64,000 nt of DNA from Gluconobacter sp. P1C6_b (GCF_018811945.1 NZ_JACRVU010000002.1:124001-188000), one strand, 5' to 3'. Positions 25,756 through 35,941 are shown, numbered from the stretch's first letter. Made by a program: numbers and translations. The notes: generated by a model not told the origin, from the letters alone.

Positions 25756-26577
25756 GTGTCTTCCTCCATTTCCGCCATGCCCGCCATTCCGCAGTATGTC
25801 TCCATCATCAAGGATGAAGACTCTTCGGCGAACAAGTGGGAAAAAACAAGCGTCTCCACCCAGCAGGCCGTTGCGGCTTTCAAGCAGGATGCGGCTTCGA
25901 TCAAGACACCGGAGCAGCTTCTGAAAAACTACAAGGCGCTCAAGGTTGTGCTTGGGGCATATGGTATGTCCTCGGTCATTGGTCAGACGGCGGTCATCAA
26001 GGATCTCATGACGCAGGATCCGACCTCGTCCAAATCCCTTGCCCAGACCAGCGGGAATTCGGCGTGGAAGGCTTTTGCAAATGCCTTTTCCGACTGGTCG
26101 ACCTCGCCCTTGGCGTCTTCCGACACCGTGCAGAGCATCACGCAAAGTTACCTGACCAACAGTTACGAAGACAGTCTGCAGACAGAGACGCCGGGCCTGG
26201 GGGATGCGTTGTATTTTACCCGTACGGCGACAACGGACATGACTCTTGCCAATGTGATGGCAGACCCGAAGCTCCTGAAAGTGGCTGAGGTTGTTTCCGG
26301 TTTTGACACGACGCAGTTCGGCGCGCTGGATTATGATCAGCAGGTCCGTCTGCTTGGATCGAAGCTGGATATGTCCAAACTCAGTACGAAGCAGGGAATC
26401 CAGCAGTTCGCGCAGCAATATCTTGCCCTGCTGCAGATCCACCCCGTTACGAGCACGACCCCAGCAAGCATGCTGACCCTCTATGGCGGGAGCGGCTCCA
26501 GCACGGGCATTCTTTCCCTCTTTACCGGAAATTCGAGCAGCGACAGCAGTTCGTCCCTGTATTCTGCCCTGTTCTGA
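25756..26577 (+). CDS. DUF1217 family protein, flagellum-associated
   Basis: The 273-residue protein resembles DUF1217, a domain found in alphaproteobacterial flagellar gene clusters. It has a start region with a Tyr (PQYVSIIKDE), a helical pattern of alternating Lys and hydrophobic residues, KALKVVLGAYGM, then a repeat-like second half and a Ser/Gly-rich tail. Function is unknown; an export-apparatus or filament-related role is inferred from genomic context in other species. No other flagellar gene is in this window. The start is GTG 25756, supported by GGAG 8 bases upstream; no ATG lies near. Confidence 0.65.
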   Translation: MSSSISAMPAIPQYVSIIKDEDSSANKWEKTSVSTQQAVAAFKQDAASIKTPEQLLKNYKALKVVLGAYGMSSVIGQTAVIKDLMTQDPTSSKSLAQTSGNSAWKAFANAFSDWSTSPLASSDTVQSITQSYLTNSYEDSLQTETPGLGDALYFTRTATTDMTLANVMADPKLLKVAEVVSGFDTTQFGALDYDQQVRLLGSKLDMSKLSTKQGIQQFAQQYLALLQIHPVTSTTPASMLTLYGGSGSSTGILSLFTGNSSSDSSSSLYSALF

Positions 26578-26623
26578 GCGCCTTTCCTGACGTGACATCG
26601 ACCGGGCGGGCCTGTATCGCAGA

Positions 26624-26643
26624 CACCTGACGGATTTCAGGTG
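26624..26643 (+). promoter_or_regulatory. Perfect hairpin just before the decarboxylase ribosome site
   Basis: CACCTGA (26624-26630) and TCAGGTG (26637-26643) form a 7-bp stem with a 6-base loop. It touches the GAAGGGA ribosome-binding site and ends 11 bases before the ATG at 26655. A role in controlling translation is possible but unproven. Confidence 0.35.
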
Positions 26644-26654
26644 AAGGGATAATC

Positions 26655-28082
26655 ATGGCCGGACTGGACCCCGCCGACTGGCGTGGCATTCGTGACATCG
26701 GGCACCGGATGCTGGACGAGGTCTTTGACCGCATGGAGCATGTGGGAGAGGGACCCGTCTGGAGACCCATGCCATCTTCTGCCCGACAGGCCCTGAAGGA
26801 AGGACTCCCGGAGAAGGGACATTCCCTCGACGATCTGTACGGGCGTTATCTTGATCTGGTTGTGCCTTATGGTGTGGGGAATACCCATCCCGGTTTTATG
26901 GGATGGGTGCATGGTGCGGGAACGCCGGTCGGGATGCTGGCGGAAATGCTGGCTGGTGGCCTGAATGCGAATTGTGGTGGACGCGATCACGCACCGATCG
27001 AGGTCGAGCGCGAGGTCATTCGCTGGGCCCTGCAGATGGTCGGCATGCCACAGGATGGCTCAGGCTGTCTGGTAACGGGCTCGTCCATGGCCAACTTCAT
27101 CAGTGTGATTACGGCGAGCCGTGCGCAGGACCTGTCCATCCGGAAGGAAGGAATCGGCGCACGCAGGCTTGTGGGCTATGCTGCGACGACGGCTCATGGA
27201 TGTCTGCCGCGGGCTTTTGATCTGGCGGGGCTGGGAAGTGAGGCGCTCAGGCGTGTTCCTGTTCTGGCGGATCATCGCATGGATGTCAGCGTCTTGCGGG
27301 ATATGATCGCCGAGGACCGGAAGGCGGGTTTCGTGCCGTTCATGGTTGCGGGCACGGCCGGAACCGTTGACTGCGGGGCGATTGACGATCTGGTGGCGAT
27401 CGAGGCGGTCGCCCGTGAGGCCGGGCTCTGGTTCCATGTCGATGCGGCATTCGGGGCGCTGGCCTGTCTTTCACCGCGCTTTCAGCCGCAGCTTGCCGGG
27501 ATCGGGAAAGCAGACAGTCTGGCTTTCGATTTCCATAAATGGGCGCAGGTTCCCTATGACGCGGGCTGCGTGCTGGTGCGCGACAGTCGCAAGCATGCGG
27601 CAGCTTTTGCGCAGTCCCTGGATTACCTTGTGCGCGAAGAGCGCGGGCTGGCTGCCGGAGCGCCGTGGTTCTGTGACTTCGGGCCGGATCTGTCACGCGG
27701 GTTCCGGGCGCTCAAGGTCTGGATGACGCTGGGCCACTACGGAGCCGGGCGCATGGGAGAAATGGTCGAGACATGCTGTGACGTGGCCGGAGATCTGGCG
27801 CGGCGCGTGGAGCGGACGGACGGGCTGGTTCTGCTGGCGCCGGTGACGCTCAATATCGTCTGCTTCGGGATCGAGGGTCTTGAAGATGCCGAAGTCTCGG
27901 AACTGGTGCAGGATCTGCATGAAAGCGGGATCGCCGCGCCGTCCACGACCAGGATCAATGGTCGGCTGGCGGTGCGGGCGGCGATCGTCAATCACCGGAC
28001 CACGACCGTCCATACCGACCGGATGCTGGATGCTGTTATTGCGCTGCGCGACGGGCGCCTGAAGGTGCGAACAGGGCGCTGA
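26655..28082 (+). CDS. PLP-dependent group II decarboxylase (aromatic amino acid decarboxylase-like)
   Basis: The 475-residue product is a fold-type I PLP decarboxylase. Features are [12 protein letters not shown], the region [18 protein letters not shown], the PLP-contacting [10 protein letters not shown] (Asp), and the Schiff-base Lys in [14 protein letters not shown]. Relatives decarboxylate aromatic amino acids, glutamate or 2,4-diaminobutyrate. The sequence is closest to the aromatic/tyrosine-DOPA group by overall feel, so the substrate stays open. ATG follows GAAGGGA. The gene ends inside the convergent cobT: the last 47 bp are shared. Confidence 0.85.
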   Translation: MAGLDPADWRGIRDIGHRMLDEVFDRMEHVGEGPVWRPMPSSARQALKEGLPEKGHSLDDLYGRYLDLVVPYGVGNTHPGFMGWVHGAGTPVGMLAEMLAGGLNANCGGRDHAPIEVEREVIRWALQMVGMPQDGSGCLVTGSSMANFISVITASRAQDLSIRKEGIGARRLVGYAATTAHGCLPRAFDLAGLGSEALRRVPVLADHRMDVSVLRDMIAEDRKAGFVPFMVAGTAGTVDCGAIDDLVAIEAVAREAGLWFHVDAAFGALACLSPRFQPQLAGIGKADSLAFDFHKWAQVPYDAGCVLVRDSRKHAAAFAQSLDYLVREERGLAAGAPWFCDFGPDLSRGFRALKVWMTLGHYGAGRMGEMVETCCDVAGDLARRVERTDGLVLLAPVTLNIVCFGIEGLEDAEVSELVQDLHESGIAAPSTTRINGRLAVRAAIVNHRTTTVHTDRMLDAVIALRDGRLKVRTGR

Positions 28083-29910
28083 GCTGGGCCATCATGGTTC
28101 CGCCGAGGTCTTCGGCGGAACTGATGGTGACGCTGTTGCGATAATAGCGCGTGACGTCATGGCCAATGCCGATGGCAAGCAGTTCCGTCCCGCGATCCGC
28201 CTCGATCCGGGCGATCACCTTGCGCAGATGGTCTTCCAGGTAGTTATGCGGATTGGCGGAGAACGTGCTGTCATCCACCGGCGCGCCATCGGAAATCACC
28301 ATCAGGATATGGCGGTGTTCCGGGCGGCGGCGCAGCCGTTTCCAGGCCCAGAGCAGGGCTTCGCCATCGATGTTTTCCTTGAGCAGCCCATCGCGCAGCA
28401 TCAGGCCCAGATTGCGCCGGGCGCGCCGCAGGGGCGTGTCCGCATCCTTGTAGATGATGTGGCGCAGATCATTCAGGCGTCCTGGCTGGGGCGTGCGCCC
28501 GTTTCTGAGCCAGCGTTCACGGCTCTGGCCACCTTTCCACTGACGGGTCGTGAAGCCCAGAACCTCGACCTTCACGCCGCAGCGTTCGAGCGTGCGGGCG
28601 AGAATGTCGCCGCAAATGGCCGCCGTGCCGATCGGGCGGCCACGCATGGAGCCTGAGTTGTCGATCAGAAGGGTGACGACCGTGTCGCGGAACTCCGTCT
28701 CGCATTCATGCTTGCATGACAGCGGAAGGGTCGGATTGGTTACGACGCGAGACAGGCGCCCGGCGTCGAGAATGCCTTCTTCCTGTTCGAACTCCCAGCG
28801 GCGCTGCTGCTGCGCCATGAGGCGGCGTTGCAGCCGGTGCGCAAGGCGTGAGACCAGGCCATGGAGCTGGGACATCTGTTGGTCGAGTTTCTGGCGCAGA
28901 CGGTCCAGTTCGTCGGCGTCACACAGATCGGAGGCGTTCACTTCCTCGTCGAAATCGGTGGTGTACGCTTTGTAGGTATTGGGGGCTTCGGAAGGTCCGG
29001 TGTCGGCCTGCTGGTCAGAAGGTCCGGCAGCTTCTTCGGTGCCGTCTTCCGACATCTCGGCGGCTTCCGTGGCTTCGCTTTCGCCGGAAAGGCCGGTCTC
29101 TCCGCTCTCGGGCTGGTAGCCGTCTTCTTCCTCTTCGGTGGCGGCAGGGGCCTGCTGGTCCTGACCTTCTGCCTCAGGCGCGTCGCTGTCCGTGGTTTCC
29201 TCTTCGTCCGACGGCAGATCAGACGGGGCCATCTGCTCTTCGTCCTCATCGGGGACGGTTGTGAGCTTGCAGGCTCCGAGGAAACGGGTCGTGGCACGGG
29301 CGAAGGCCGTCTGATCGCTCTGGGTGCGGGCCATGTCGGCAAGTGCGGCTTTTGCTGCGGGCGTCAGGGACGCCCGCCATTCGTCCAGAGCCGCTCCGGC
29401 CTGAACAGGCATGGGGTGGCCGCTCATGGCCTCCCGGGCAAGGAGATCCAGCGCGACGGGAGCCGGCATGTCCTCGCGTGTTTTCATCCGGTTGCAGCCC
29501 AGTTCGGCGCAATGCTGGGCCACACGCTGTTCCAGATTGGCCCGCACGCCTGCCATGTGGCGTGAGCCGTAGACCTCGCAACGCGCCTGTTCCAGCGCAT
29601 CAAAGGCCTGGCGGGCTACAGGTTCAGCTGGTGCGCCTGAGTCTTTCTGGGCATGGTACCGCATCCGCAGGGCAGCGGAATCCGCGGCCCCCCGGATCTT
29701 GCGGATTTCCCAGTCGTGCATGTGGCGCGACAGATAGGGCAGTTCCACATTGCCGGCAGCGACGGCGTTCTGACGGCTTCCGTTGACGGCACCCTGAAAA
29801 TCCACGCCCTGCTCCGGCGCTCCACCCATGGCGCGCAGGGTGGCGATGGTGGCCTGACGGAAGCGTTCCTGCCGTTCTTCGTCGGTGAGGGAAGTCTTGG
29901 GAGCAGACAA
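28036..29910 (-). CDS. cobT: Cobaltochelatase subunit CobT
   Basis: CobT, with CobS and CobN, inserts cobalt into hydrogenobyrinate a,c-diamide in aerobic cobalamin synthesis. The 624-residue product has an N-terminal helical part starting [20 protein letters not shown], a long acidic Glu/Asp/Ala/Ser-rich linker (about residues 215-320), and a C-terminal von Willebrand A domain with MIDAS motif DNSGSMRG. No ATG is near the expected start; TTG 29910, four bases after the cobS stop, gives the right N-terminus. The 3' end overlaps the convergent decarboxylase by 47 bp. cobN is not in the window. Confidence 0.92.
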   Translation of the reverse strand: MSAPKTSLTDEERQERFRQATIATLRAMGGAPEQGVDFQGAVNGSRQNAVAAGNVELPYLSRHMHDWEIRKIRGAADSAALRMRYHAQKDSGAPAEPVARQAFDALEQARCEVYGSRHMAGVRANLEQRVAQHCAELGCNRMKTREDMPAPVALDLLAREAMSGHPMPVQAGAALDEWRASLTPAAKAALADMARTQSDQTAFARATTRFLGACKLTTVPDEDEEQMAPSDLPSDEEETTDSDAPEAEGQDQQAPAATEEEEDGYQPESGETGLSGESEATEAAEMSEDGTEEAAGPSDQQADTGPSEAPNTYKAYTTDFDEEVNASDLCDADELDRLRQKLDQQMSQLHGLVSRLAHRLQRRLMAQQQRRWEFEQEEGILDAGRLSRVVTNPTLPLSCKHECETEFRDTVVTLLIDNSGSMRGRPIGTAAICGDILARTLERCGVKVEVLGFTTRQWKGGQSRERWLRNGRTPQPGRLNDLRHIIYKDADTPLRRARRNLGLMLRDGLLKENIDGEALLWAWKRLRRRPEHRHILMVISDGAPVDDSTFSANPHNYLEDHLRKVIARIEADRGTELLAIGIGHDVTRYYRNSVTISSAEDLGGTMMAQLSALFAPSGARRAAQ

Positions 29911-29914
29911 GGGA

Positions 29915-30931
29915 TCAGGCCAGCGGTGAGGCGTTGAAGCAGCGCTGGTAGTATTCCGCCACGATTCCGCGCTCGGCCTCATCGCATTTGTTGAGGAAGG
30001 TCAGGCGGAAGGAGAACGCCACGTCGTTGAAGATGCGGTTGTTCTCGGCCCAGGCGATGACGGCGCGCGGGGACATGACCGTGGAGATGTCTCCGGCCAT
30101 GAAACCGGACCGCGTGAGGTTCGCCAGGGCGACCATGCGCTCGACCAGCGTTGTGGCGTCCTTGTCTTTTGCGGGGATCTTCAGCTTGGAGGTGACGATG
30201 CCGACTTCCTGCTCCAGCGGCAGGTAGTTCAGGGTCGCGACGATATTCCAGCGGTCCATCTGGCCCTGATTGATCTGCTGGGTGCCGTGATACAGGCCGG
30301 TCGTATCACCCAGACCCACCGTGTTGGCCGTGGCAAAAAGACGGAAAGCCGGATTGGGACGGATAACGCGGTTCTGGTCCAGAAGCGTCAGATGCCCTTC
30401 GGCTTCCAGCACGCGCTGGATAACGAACATCACGTCCGGGCGACCGGCGTCGTATTCGTCGAAGATCAGGGCGCAGGGATGCTGGAGGCACCAGGGCAGC
30501 AGGCCTTCGCGGAATTCCGTGATCTGCTTGCCGTCCTTGAGCACGATCGCGTCCTTGCCGATCAGGTCGATCCGCGAGACATGGCTGTCGAGATTGATCC
30601 GGACGCAGGGCCAGTTCAGGCGCGCGGCGATCTGCTCGATATGGGACGACTTGCCGGTGCCGTGGAAGCCCTGGACCATGACGCGCCGGTTGAAGGCAAA
30701 TCCCGCGAGAATGGCGCGGGTGGTGTCCTCGTCGAACTTGTAGGACGGGTCGATGTCGGGAACATGTTCCGTGCGTATGGAATAGGCCGGAACCTGCATG
30801 TCCGTGCGGATGCCGAAGACTTCCGCCGAGGACACCATGAGATCGGGGGCGCCGAGAACGCTGGTCGGGACCGCAGCATTTTCAGCGGTGGTCACGGCTT
30901 CCGGGGTGTCAATCGTCGCGAAATCACTCAT
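29915..30931 (-). CDS. cobS: Cobaltochelatase subunit CobS
   Basis: CobS is the AAA+ partner of CobT that drives cobalt insertion using ATP. The 338-residue protein has Walker [11 protein letters not shown], Walker [12 protein letters not shown], sensor-type [14 protein letters not shown] and the arginine-finger region. It begins ATG 30931 and runs directly into cobT. A J-domain gene lies upstream on the same strand after 87 bp, an arrangement seen in other alphaproteobacteria. Confidence 0.95.
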   Translation of the reverse strand: MSDFATIDTPEAVTTAENAAVPTSVLGAPDLMVSSAEVFGIRTDMQVPAYSIRTEHVPDIDPSYKFDEDTTRAILAGFAFNRRVMVQGFHGTGKSSHIEQIAARLNWPCVRINLDSHVSRIDLIGKDAIVLKDGKQITEFREGLLPWCLQHPCALIFDEYDAGRPDVMFVIQRVLEAEGHLTLLDQNRVIRPNPAFRLFATANTVGLGDTTGLYHGTQQINQGQMDRWNIVATLNYLPLEQEVGIVTSKLKIPAKDKDATTLVERMVALANLTRSGFMAGDISTVMSPRAVIAWAENNRIFNDVAFSFRLTFLNKCDEAERGIVAEYYQRCFNASPLA

Positions 30932-31018
30932 GGGTCTCTGGGGCTTTCGTTGGATCTTTGGATACAGGACGTTCTGGAGAAGATGGAGCCTCGGCGTCCT
31001 CTGTTCCAGTCTAAAAAT

Positions 31019-31639
31019 TCAGGAAACGAAATCGTCCTGACGCGTGAAATGGACTTTGAGCGCGGCATAGGCCGAACCGATGGCTTTGAACCGCTCTTCG
31101 GATTTCTCATCGCCGATATTGGCGTCGGGATGATGCTGGCGGGCGAGGGCACGGTAGCGGGTTTTCACGTCATCGAAAGAGACCGGCCATGTCAGATCCA
31201 GGGTCGCAAGGGGCTGGCGCAGGGGCTCGGGGATTCCGGCGGCCTGGGCGGACGCGCGCTGGCGGGCCGCGTCTTTTGCACGCTCTGCGCGGCTGTGACG
31301 GGTCGCGCCGAGAATGTCGAGCGGGTCGAGGATGTCGTCCTCGTTGAACTCCGCCTTGTTCGCTGTTCCGGTCCCGAGCTTCCAGGACGGGCGCTGCCAT
31401 GAGACGTCGGCCCGCAGATGTGCCTCGATCTGGCCCGGCGTCATGCCGCGATAGAAATCCCAGCGGGAATTGTATTCACGGACATGCTCCAGGCAGAACC
31501 AGAAATACGAGCGCAGGGCATCACGCCCGCGCGGCGCACGGTAGCCCGCAGGTTCGCTGCAGCCCGGATGGTCGCAGACCTGTTCCGGCGCGTCAGGATC
31601 GGGATCGAAGGCCCGGTGTCTGGTGGATTTGCGCTGCAT
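31019..31639 (-). CDS. J-domain protein with N-terminal cysteine/histidine site
   Basis: The 206-residue protein has a C-terminal J-domain (about 155-203) with the Hsp70-stimulating HPD in RQHHPDANIGD. Its N-terminus holds C22-x4-C27 and C49-x2-H52 (CDHPGC, FCLEH), a likely zinc-binding knuckle followed by VREYNSRWDFYRGM. The arrangement recurs in alphaproteobacteria next to cobS or bolA, but its Hsp70 client is unknown to me. ATG 31639 is chosen; an upstream in-frame TTG 31657 is less likely. It lies upstream of cobS on the same strand and diverges from bolA. Confidence 0.85.
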   Translation of the reverse strand: MQRKSTRHRAFDPDPDAPEQVCDHPGCSEPAGYRAPRGRDALRSYFWFCLEHVREYNSRWDFYRGMTPGQIEAHLRADVSWQRPSWKLGTGTANKAEFNEDDILDPLDILGATRHSRAERAKDAARQRASAQAAGIPEPLRQPLATLDLTWPVSFDDVKTRYRALARQHHPDANIGDEKSEERFKAIGSAYAALKVHFTRQDDFVS

Positions 31640-31708
31640 GGTGTCTGATATGGGCAATCACAGCCGCACGATGCAAGCGGCCATTCCTCCAGCTGGACGA
31701 TTTTCATC

Positions 31709-32023
31709 ATGTCTGAAACAGCTTCACGCTCTTCCACGCCGCACTCCACCCGACGGGAGCGGATCGAGGCGATCCTTCGAAGCGAACTGTCGCCCACGAC
31801 GCTCGAGATCCAGGATGACAGCGCCCGTCATGCCCATCATGCCGGGGCGAAGGCTCTTGGGAGTGATGGGGAGACGCATTTCAATGTCGCCATCACAAGT
31901 GCGCAGTTTGACGGACTGAACCGGGTGGCGCGCCATCGGCTGGTCAATGGTCTGCTGGCCGAGGAGTTCAGCTCCGGGCTGCATGCGCTGTCCCTGGTCC
32001 TGCATGGAGAGAAAACCCCATGA
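31709..32023 (+). CDS. bolA: BolA family protein
   Basis: BolA proteins partner with monothiol glutaredoxins in iron-sulfur handling and iron sensing. The 104-residue product shows the fold's core: LEIQDDSARHAHHAGA, HFNVAITSAQFDGLNRVARHRLVNGLL and a C-terminal ALSLVLH. The invariant His of the helix-turn-helix-like loop (HRLV) is present. The ribosome site is weak. The stop overlaps the LolA-like gene by 4 bases, so they are coupled. It diverges from the J-domain gene by 69 bp. Confidence 0.9.
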   Translation: MSETASRSSTPHSTRRERIEAILRSELSPTTLEIQDDSARHAHHAGAKALGSDGETHFNVAITSAQFDGLNRVARHRLVNGLLAEEFSSGLHALSLVLHGEKTP

Positions 32024-32613
32024 AACGTGCTCTGCTGGCCCTCCTTCTGCTTTCAGGCTGTGCGACAGGTGGCTATGGCCACCTGCCTGCGGTCGAGCAG
32101 AACGACGTGCATCGTATCGAGGCCTATCTGAATGGTCTTCAGGGATTGCAGGCCGCCTTTCTGCAACAGGGGCCGGATGCCGGGGAGAGCGCGGGGCGTT
32201 TTTCCTACATTCCGGGGCATCTGAGGCTGGATTATGTAGCGCCGCATCCGATGGAGCTCGTTGCGGGTGACGGGCACCTCGTGCTCGACGATCGGGCGAC
32301 GGGCGCCGTCACGCATCTGTCGCTGCGACACAATCCGCTCGGTCTGTTGCTGAAATATCCGATCCGGTTCGACGGCGACGTGCAGGTTACGGATGTGCGG
32401 CATGGGGACGGATCGCTGCAGATTTCGGTCGCGCAGGCGGATAATCCCTCCCAGGGGCTGCTGACGATCCAGTTTTCAGATGTGAAGGGTCAGCTCGGTT
32501 TGATCGGGTTGCAGGGCGTGGATGCCCGACAGCATCATTTTGGCGTGGAGCTATCCGCTGTGCAGCAGGGCGTGGCAATCACCCCGTCCGTTTTCACGCC
32601 GCCCGCGGGATAG
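32020..32613 (+). CDS. LolA-family protein with lipoprotein signal
   Basis: The 197-residue protein matches the LolA fold: alternating beta strands with [22 protein letters not shown] (residues near 63-84), VVDDR-like [11 protein letters not shown] and a hydrophobic C-terminal half. LolA normally shuttles lipoproteins through the periplasm as a soluble protein. Here the signal ends LLLLSGC, with Cys14 as a lipid-modification candidate and Ala at +2, which predicts outer-membrane sorting. It may be a LolA-like lipoprotein with another role, or the Cys may be a false hit. It is coupled to bolA, and its 3' end overlaps the convergent lipB by 20 bp. Confidence 0.78.
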   Translation: MKRALLALLLLSGCATGGYGHLPAVEQNDVHRIEAYLNGLQGLQAAFLQQGPDAGESAGRFSYIPGHLRLDYVAPHPMELVAGDGHLVLDDRATGAVTHLSLRHNPLGLLLKYPIRFDGDVQVTDVRHGDGSLQISVAQADNPSQGLLTIQFSDVKGQLGLIGLQGVDARQHHFGVELSAVQQGVAITPSVFTPPAG

Positions 32614-33295
32614 AACCGAACCGTCCTGGCCATGCGGCAGCGAGAGCGTCATCGAGATCCGCCATCGTCAGGCTGCTGTCGAATCGCCGGAGACTGGTGA
32701 CGCCGAACTCGCGGATGCCGCAGGGCACGATTCCATCGAAATCGGTCAGATCGGGACTGACATTGATCGAAACGCCATGCCAACTGACCCAGCGGCTGAC
32801 GCGGATGCCCAGCGCCCCGATCTTGGCTTCCAGGCCCGTGAGGGGATCGATCGTCCAGACGCCGATCCGGCCCTCGCGGGTAAAGGCCGTGACGCCGAGC
32901 CGGGCGAGGGCGTCGGTCATCCAGCCTTCCAGTCCCGCGACAAAGGCGCGCAGGTCGCGGGGCGGAACGGTGCCGTTCGGCTTCGTCAGATCCATCATGA
33001 CATAACCAAGCCTCTGTCCCGGTCCATGATAGGTCCACTGGCCGCCGCGTCCGGCGGAATAGGTCGGATAACCGTGAGGATTATAGAGGTCCGTGTCTCT
33101 GGCAGAGGTGCCCGCCGTAAAGACGGGAGGGTGCTCGACAAGCCAGACCAGCGGTTCTGCTGTCCCCCGATGAATGGCTCGCGCACGCTCCTCCATGAAG
33201 GTCAGGGCTTCGGGGTAGGCGGTCAGTCCCGGAGAGGATTTCCACAAAATTTCTTCATAAATCTCATTTCGGGTCATTGCCCTCGTTTTCGGCAT
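32594..33295 (-). CDS. lipB: Octanoyl-[ACP]:protein N-octanoyltransferase
   Basis: LipB moves octanoate from acyl carrier protein to the lipoyl domains of 2-oxoacid dehydrogenases. The 233-residue product has the signature [17 protein letters not shown], the Lys in [18 protein letters not shown], and the catalytic Cys in [16 protein letters not shown] 33295 has AAGGGG nine bases upstream; ATG 33277, six codons downstream, is an alternative. It diverges from tRNA-Leu, whose likely promoter overlaps its start, and converges on the LolA-like gene. Confidence 0.93.
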   Translation of the reverse strand: MPKTRAMTRNEIYEEILWKSSPGLTAYPEALTFMEERARAIHRGTAEPLVWLVEHPPVFTAGTSARDTDLYNPHGYPTYSAGRGGQWTYHGPGQRLGYVMMDLTKPNGTVPPRDLRAFVAGLEGWMTDALARLGVTAFTREGRIGVWTIDPLTGLEAKIGALGIRVSRWVSWHGVSINVSPDLTDFDGIVPCGIREFGVTSLRRFDSSLTMADLDDALAAAWPGRFGSIPRAA

Positions 33296-33305
33296 CAGCT
33301 ATAGC
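33277..33305 (+). promoter_or_regulatory. Possible tRNA-Leu promoter
   Basis: TTGCCC (33277-33282) and TATAGC (33300-33305) are separated by 17 bases, and the predicted start is about 43 bases before the tRNA. It overlaps the first codons of the divergent lipB. Confidence 0.45.
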
Positions 33306-33354
33306 CCCTTCCACACCGGACGGTCATGCACGAAGCAGGGTCGTTTGTCACGGG

Positions 33355-33440
33355 GCGGCCGTGGCGGAATGGTAGACGCGCAAGCTTGAGGTGCTTGTGG
33401 GGGCAACCCCGTGGAAGTTCGAGTCTTCTCGGCCGCACCA
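33355..33440 (+). tRNA. tRNA-Leu (anticodon GAG)
   Basis: The 86-base sequence folds as a class II tRNA. The acceptor GCGGCCG pairs with CGGCCGC and an encoded ACCA end follows. The anticodon stem is CAAGC/GCTTG with loop TTGAGGT, giving GAG, which reads CUC and CUU. The variable arm is long (around 33397-33411), as expected for leucine, and TTCGAGT is the T-loop. Confidence 0.96.
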
Positions 33441-33650
33441 CTGACATTCAGATGTCGGTGTATCCCAGTAAAAATCAGACATCACGAAAATAAACCCCGC
33501 AGGGGAGCGAAGCGTTTCCTTGCCGTTCTCTGGTCTGTGCCATTTTGTTGCCAGACTGCTGAGACAGGTTTATTCCTTGTTGCGTCCTTGAGAGCGTCTG
33601 GACCTGTGGTTCGGCGGTCGGGCGTTATTTCGGCTGATGTGTGAGGTTTC
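33441..33650 (+). promoter_or_regulatory. Non-coding leader between tRNA-Leu and galU
   Basis: These 210 bases have no supported gene. A small dyad CCCCGCAGGGG lies at about 33495-33505, and the pair GATGTC (33451) and GACATC (33478) could form a loose stem. TTGTTG near 33546 followed after about 18 bases by TTTATT is a weak promoter guess for galU. No terminator T-run follows the tRNA. Confidence 0.3.
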
Positions 33651-34535
33651 GTGATCAAGCCACTGAAAAAAGCTGTCCTTCCTGTTGCCGGTCTTGGAAC
33701 GCGGTTCCTGCCTGCGACCAAGGCCATGCCGAAGGAAATGCTTCCTGTCGTCGATAAGCCGCTGATCCAGTACGCGATCGATGAAGCCCGCGAAGCCGGG
33801 ATTGAAGAATTCTGTCTGGTGACCGGTCGTGGCAAAGACAGCCTGATCGATTATTTCGATATTGCCTATGAACTTGAAGCAACGCTCAAGGAACGCGGCA
33901 AGAAGAGCGCGCTTGAAGCGCTTGCACCCAGCAGCGTGCAGGCGGGCTCCCTCGTGGCCGTGCGTCAGCAGGAGCCGCTGGGCCTGGGCCATGCCATCTG
34001 GTGTGCACGTTCGTTTATTGGTGACGATCCGTTCGCCATCCTGCTGCCGGACGATATCGTCAAGGGACGCAGCTGCATTGGTCAGCTGGTCGAGGCCTAC
34101 AACCAGACCGGCGGCAATGTCGTGGCAGTTACGGAAGTTCCGCCTGAGCATACGAACCGCTACGGCATTCTTGATGTTGGCAGCGACGACGGCAAGCTGG
34201 TCGAGGTCAAAGGGCTGGTCGAAAAGCCGGCTCCAGAAGATGCTCCTTCGAACCTGTCCATCATCGGTCGCTACGTGTTGACGCCGGACGTCATGAAGTA
34301 TCTGGCGAAGCTGGAGCGTGGCGCGGGCAATGAAGTCCAGTTGACGGATGCGATGGCCAAGACGATCGGTGAAGTGCCGTTCCATGGTCTGCGTTACGAA
34401 GGGACGCGCTATGACTGCGGTGACAAAGCCGGATTCCTCGAAGCGCAGATCGCCTTCTCGATTGACCGTGAGGATCTTGGTGCGTCCGTGAAGGCGTTCC
34501 TCAAGAAGTACAAGCAGTATGTGGACGCGCCCTGA
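33651..34535 (+). CDS. galU: UTP-glucose-1-phosphate uridylyltransferase
   Basis: GalU makes UDP-glucose, the donor for cellulose, exopolysaccharide and lipopolysaccharide glucose. The 294-residue protein has the nucleotidyltransferase signature [20 protein letters not shown] and the metal-binding LLPDD. Late motifs are [20 protein letters not shown] and [12 protein letters not shown]. The start is GTG 33651 with GAGG a few bases upstream. It is joined to the next gene by a TGATG overlap, so glucose-1-phosphate supply and use are co-expressed. Confidence 0.95.
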   Translation: MIKPLKKAVLPVAGLGTRFLPATKAMPKEMLPVVDKPLIQYAIDEAREAGIEEFCLVTGRGKDSLIDYFDIAYELEATLKERGKKSALEALAPSSVQAGSLVAVRQQEPLGLGHAIWCARSFIGDDPFAILLPDDIVKGRSCIGQLVEAYNQTGGNVVAVTEVPPEHTNRYGILDVGSDDGKLVEVKGLVEKPAPEDAPSNLSIIGRYVLTPDVMKYLAKLERGAGNEVQLTDAMAKTIGEVPFHGLRYEGTRYDCGDKAGFLEAQIAFSIDREDLGASVKAFLKKYKQYVDAP

Positions 34536-35941
34536 TGCCATTCCGGCATGATTTTGATCCGACGAGCCTGCGGGAATACGATATCCGCGGGATCGTCGGA
34601 AAGACGCTGCATCCGGCCGATGCCTTCGCCATTGGTCGTACATTTGCGAGTATGGTGATCCGCGCCGGTGGGAAGCGGATTGTGGTTGGATATGATGGCC
34701 GTCTGTCTTCGCCAGCGCTGGAAGAGGCGCTGGTTCGGGGAGCCGTCGAATCCGGAGCTGAGGTGACACGGATCGGATGTGGTCCGACGCCCATGCTCTA
34801 TTTCGCCTCCGTGGCGGATGGCGCTGATGGTGCCGTCATGGTCACGGGAAGCCATAATCCGCCCGATTATAACGGCTTCAAGATGATGATGGGCGGCAAG
34901 CCGTTTTACGGTGACCAGATCCGCGAACTGGGCCGTCTGTCCGCATCCGGCGACGTTCTTCCCGCGACGAACGGGACTGCGGTCAGGATTGATATTTCCG
35001 GCCGTTATATTGACCGGCTTGTACAGGATTACGATGGGATCCGGCCACTGCGGGTCGTTTGGGACAATGGCAACTCTGCAGCCGGTGCCGTGCTCAGCCG
35101 TCTGGTCGAGCGCCTTCCGGGTGAACATACGGTTTTGTTCGGAGAGATAGACGGGCATTTCCCGAACCATCATCCCGATCCGACGGTCGAGAAAAACCTT
35201 CAGGACCTGATCCGGGTCGTTGATGAAAAGCAGGTAGATCTGGGGATTGCCTTTGATGGTGATGCGGACCGGATCGGTATTGTCGACAATCGCGGACAGA
35301 TCTTCTGGGGCGACCAGATGCTGGTTCTGCTGGCGCAGGACGTTCTGAGCCGTCACCCGGGTGCCACGATCATCGCGGATGTGAAAGCCAGCCAGATCCT
35401 CTTCGATGAGATCGCAAAAGCCGGTGGGCAGCCGCTGATGTGGAAGACAGGCCATTCGCTCATCAAGACCAAGATGGCCGAAACCGCCTCTCCGCTGGCG
35501 GGCGAGATGTCCGGGCATATCTTTTTTGCCGACAAATGGTACGGTTTTGATGATGCGCTTTATGCCGCCGTGCGGGTTCTGGGAATTGTGTCGCGTCTGC
35601 CAGGGCCGCTTTCGGATTTCCGCGACAGCCTGCCGGTGACGGTTACGACGCCGGAACTGCGCTTCAACTGCGATGACAAACGCAAGTTCGAGGTCATCAC
35701 GGAAGTGGCCGAACGTCTGCGGAAAGAGGGGGCGGACGTGTCCGAAATTGACGGTGTCCGCGTCAATACGCCGGATGGCTGGTGGCTGCTTCGGGCTTCC
35801 AACACCCAGGCCGTTCTGGTGGCCCGGGCGGAGGCGCGTGACGAAGCTGGGCTGGACCGTCTGAAGGCGGCGTTGGCCGCACAGCTTGAGGCCTCGGGTC
35901 TCGATGCGCCTGATTTTTCCGGCGAGAATGCAGGGCACTGA
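34535..35941 (+). CDS. Phosphomannomutase/phosphoglucomutase
   Basis: This 468-residue alpha-D-phosphohexomutase of the AlgC/ManB type interconverts hexose 6- and 1-phosphates. It has the phosphoserine loop [15 protein letters not shown], the metal loop FDGDADRIG, the sugar-binding GEMSGHIFF and the phosphate-binding [14 protein letters not shown]. The last normally reads SNTxPVL, so Ala replaces Pro. Coupling to galU suggests that glucose-1-phosphate is a main product. Whether mannose is also used cannot be decided. Confidence 0.92.
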   Translation: MPFRHDFDPTSLREYDIRGIVGKTLHPADAFAIGRTFASMVIRAGGKRIVVGYDGRLSSPALEEALVRGAVESGAEVTRIGCGPTPMLYFASVADGADGAVMVTGSHNPPDYNGFKMMMGGKPFYGDQIRELGRLSASGDVLPATNGTAVRIDISGRYIDRLVQDYDGIRPLRVVWDNGNSAAGAVLSRLVERLPGEHTVLFGEIDGHFPNHHPDPTVEKNLQDLIRVVDEKQVDLGIAFDGDADRIGIVDNRGQIFWGDQMLVLLAQDVLSRHPGATIIADVKASQILFDEIAKAGGQPLMWKTGHSLIKTKMAETASPLAGEMSGHIFFADKWYGFDDALYAAVRVLGIVSRLPGPLSDFRDSLPVTVTTPELRFNCDDKRKFEVITEVAERLRKEGADVSEIDGVRVNTPDGWWLLRASNTQAVLVARAEARDEAGLDRLKAALAAQLEASGLDAPDFSGENAGH

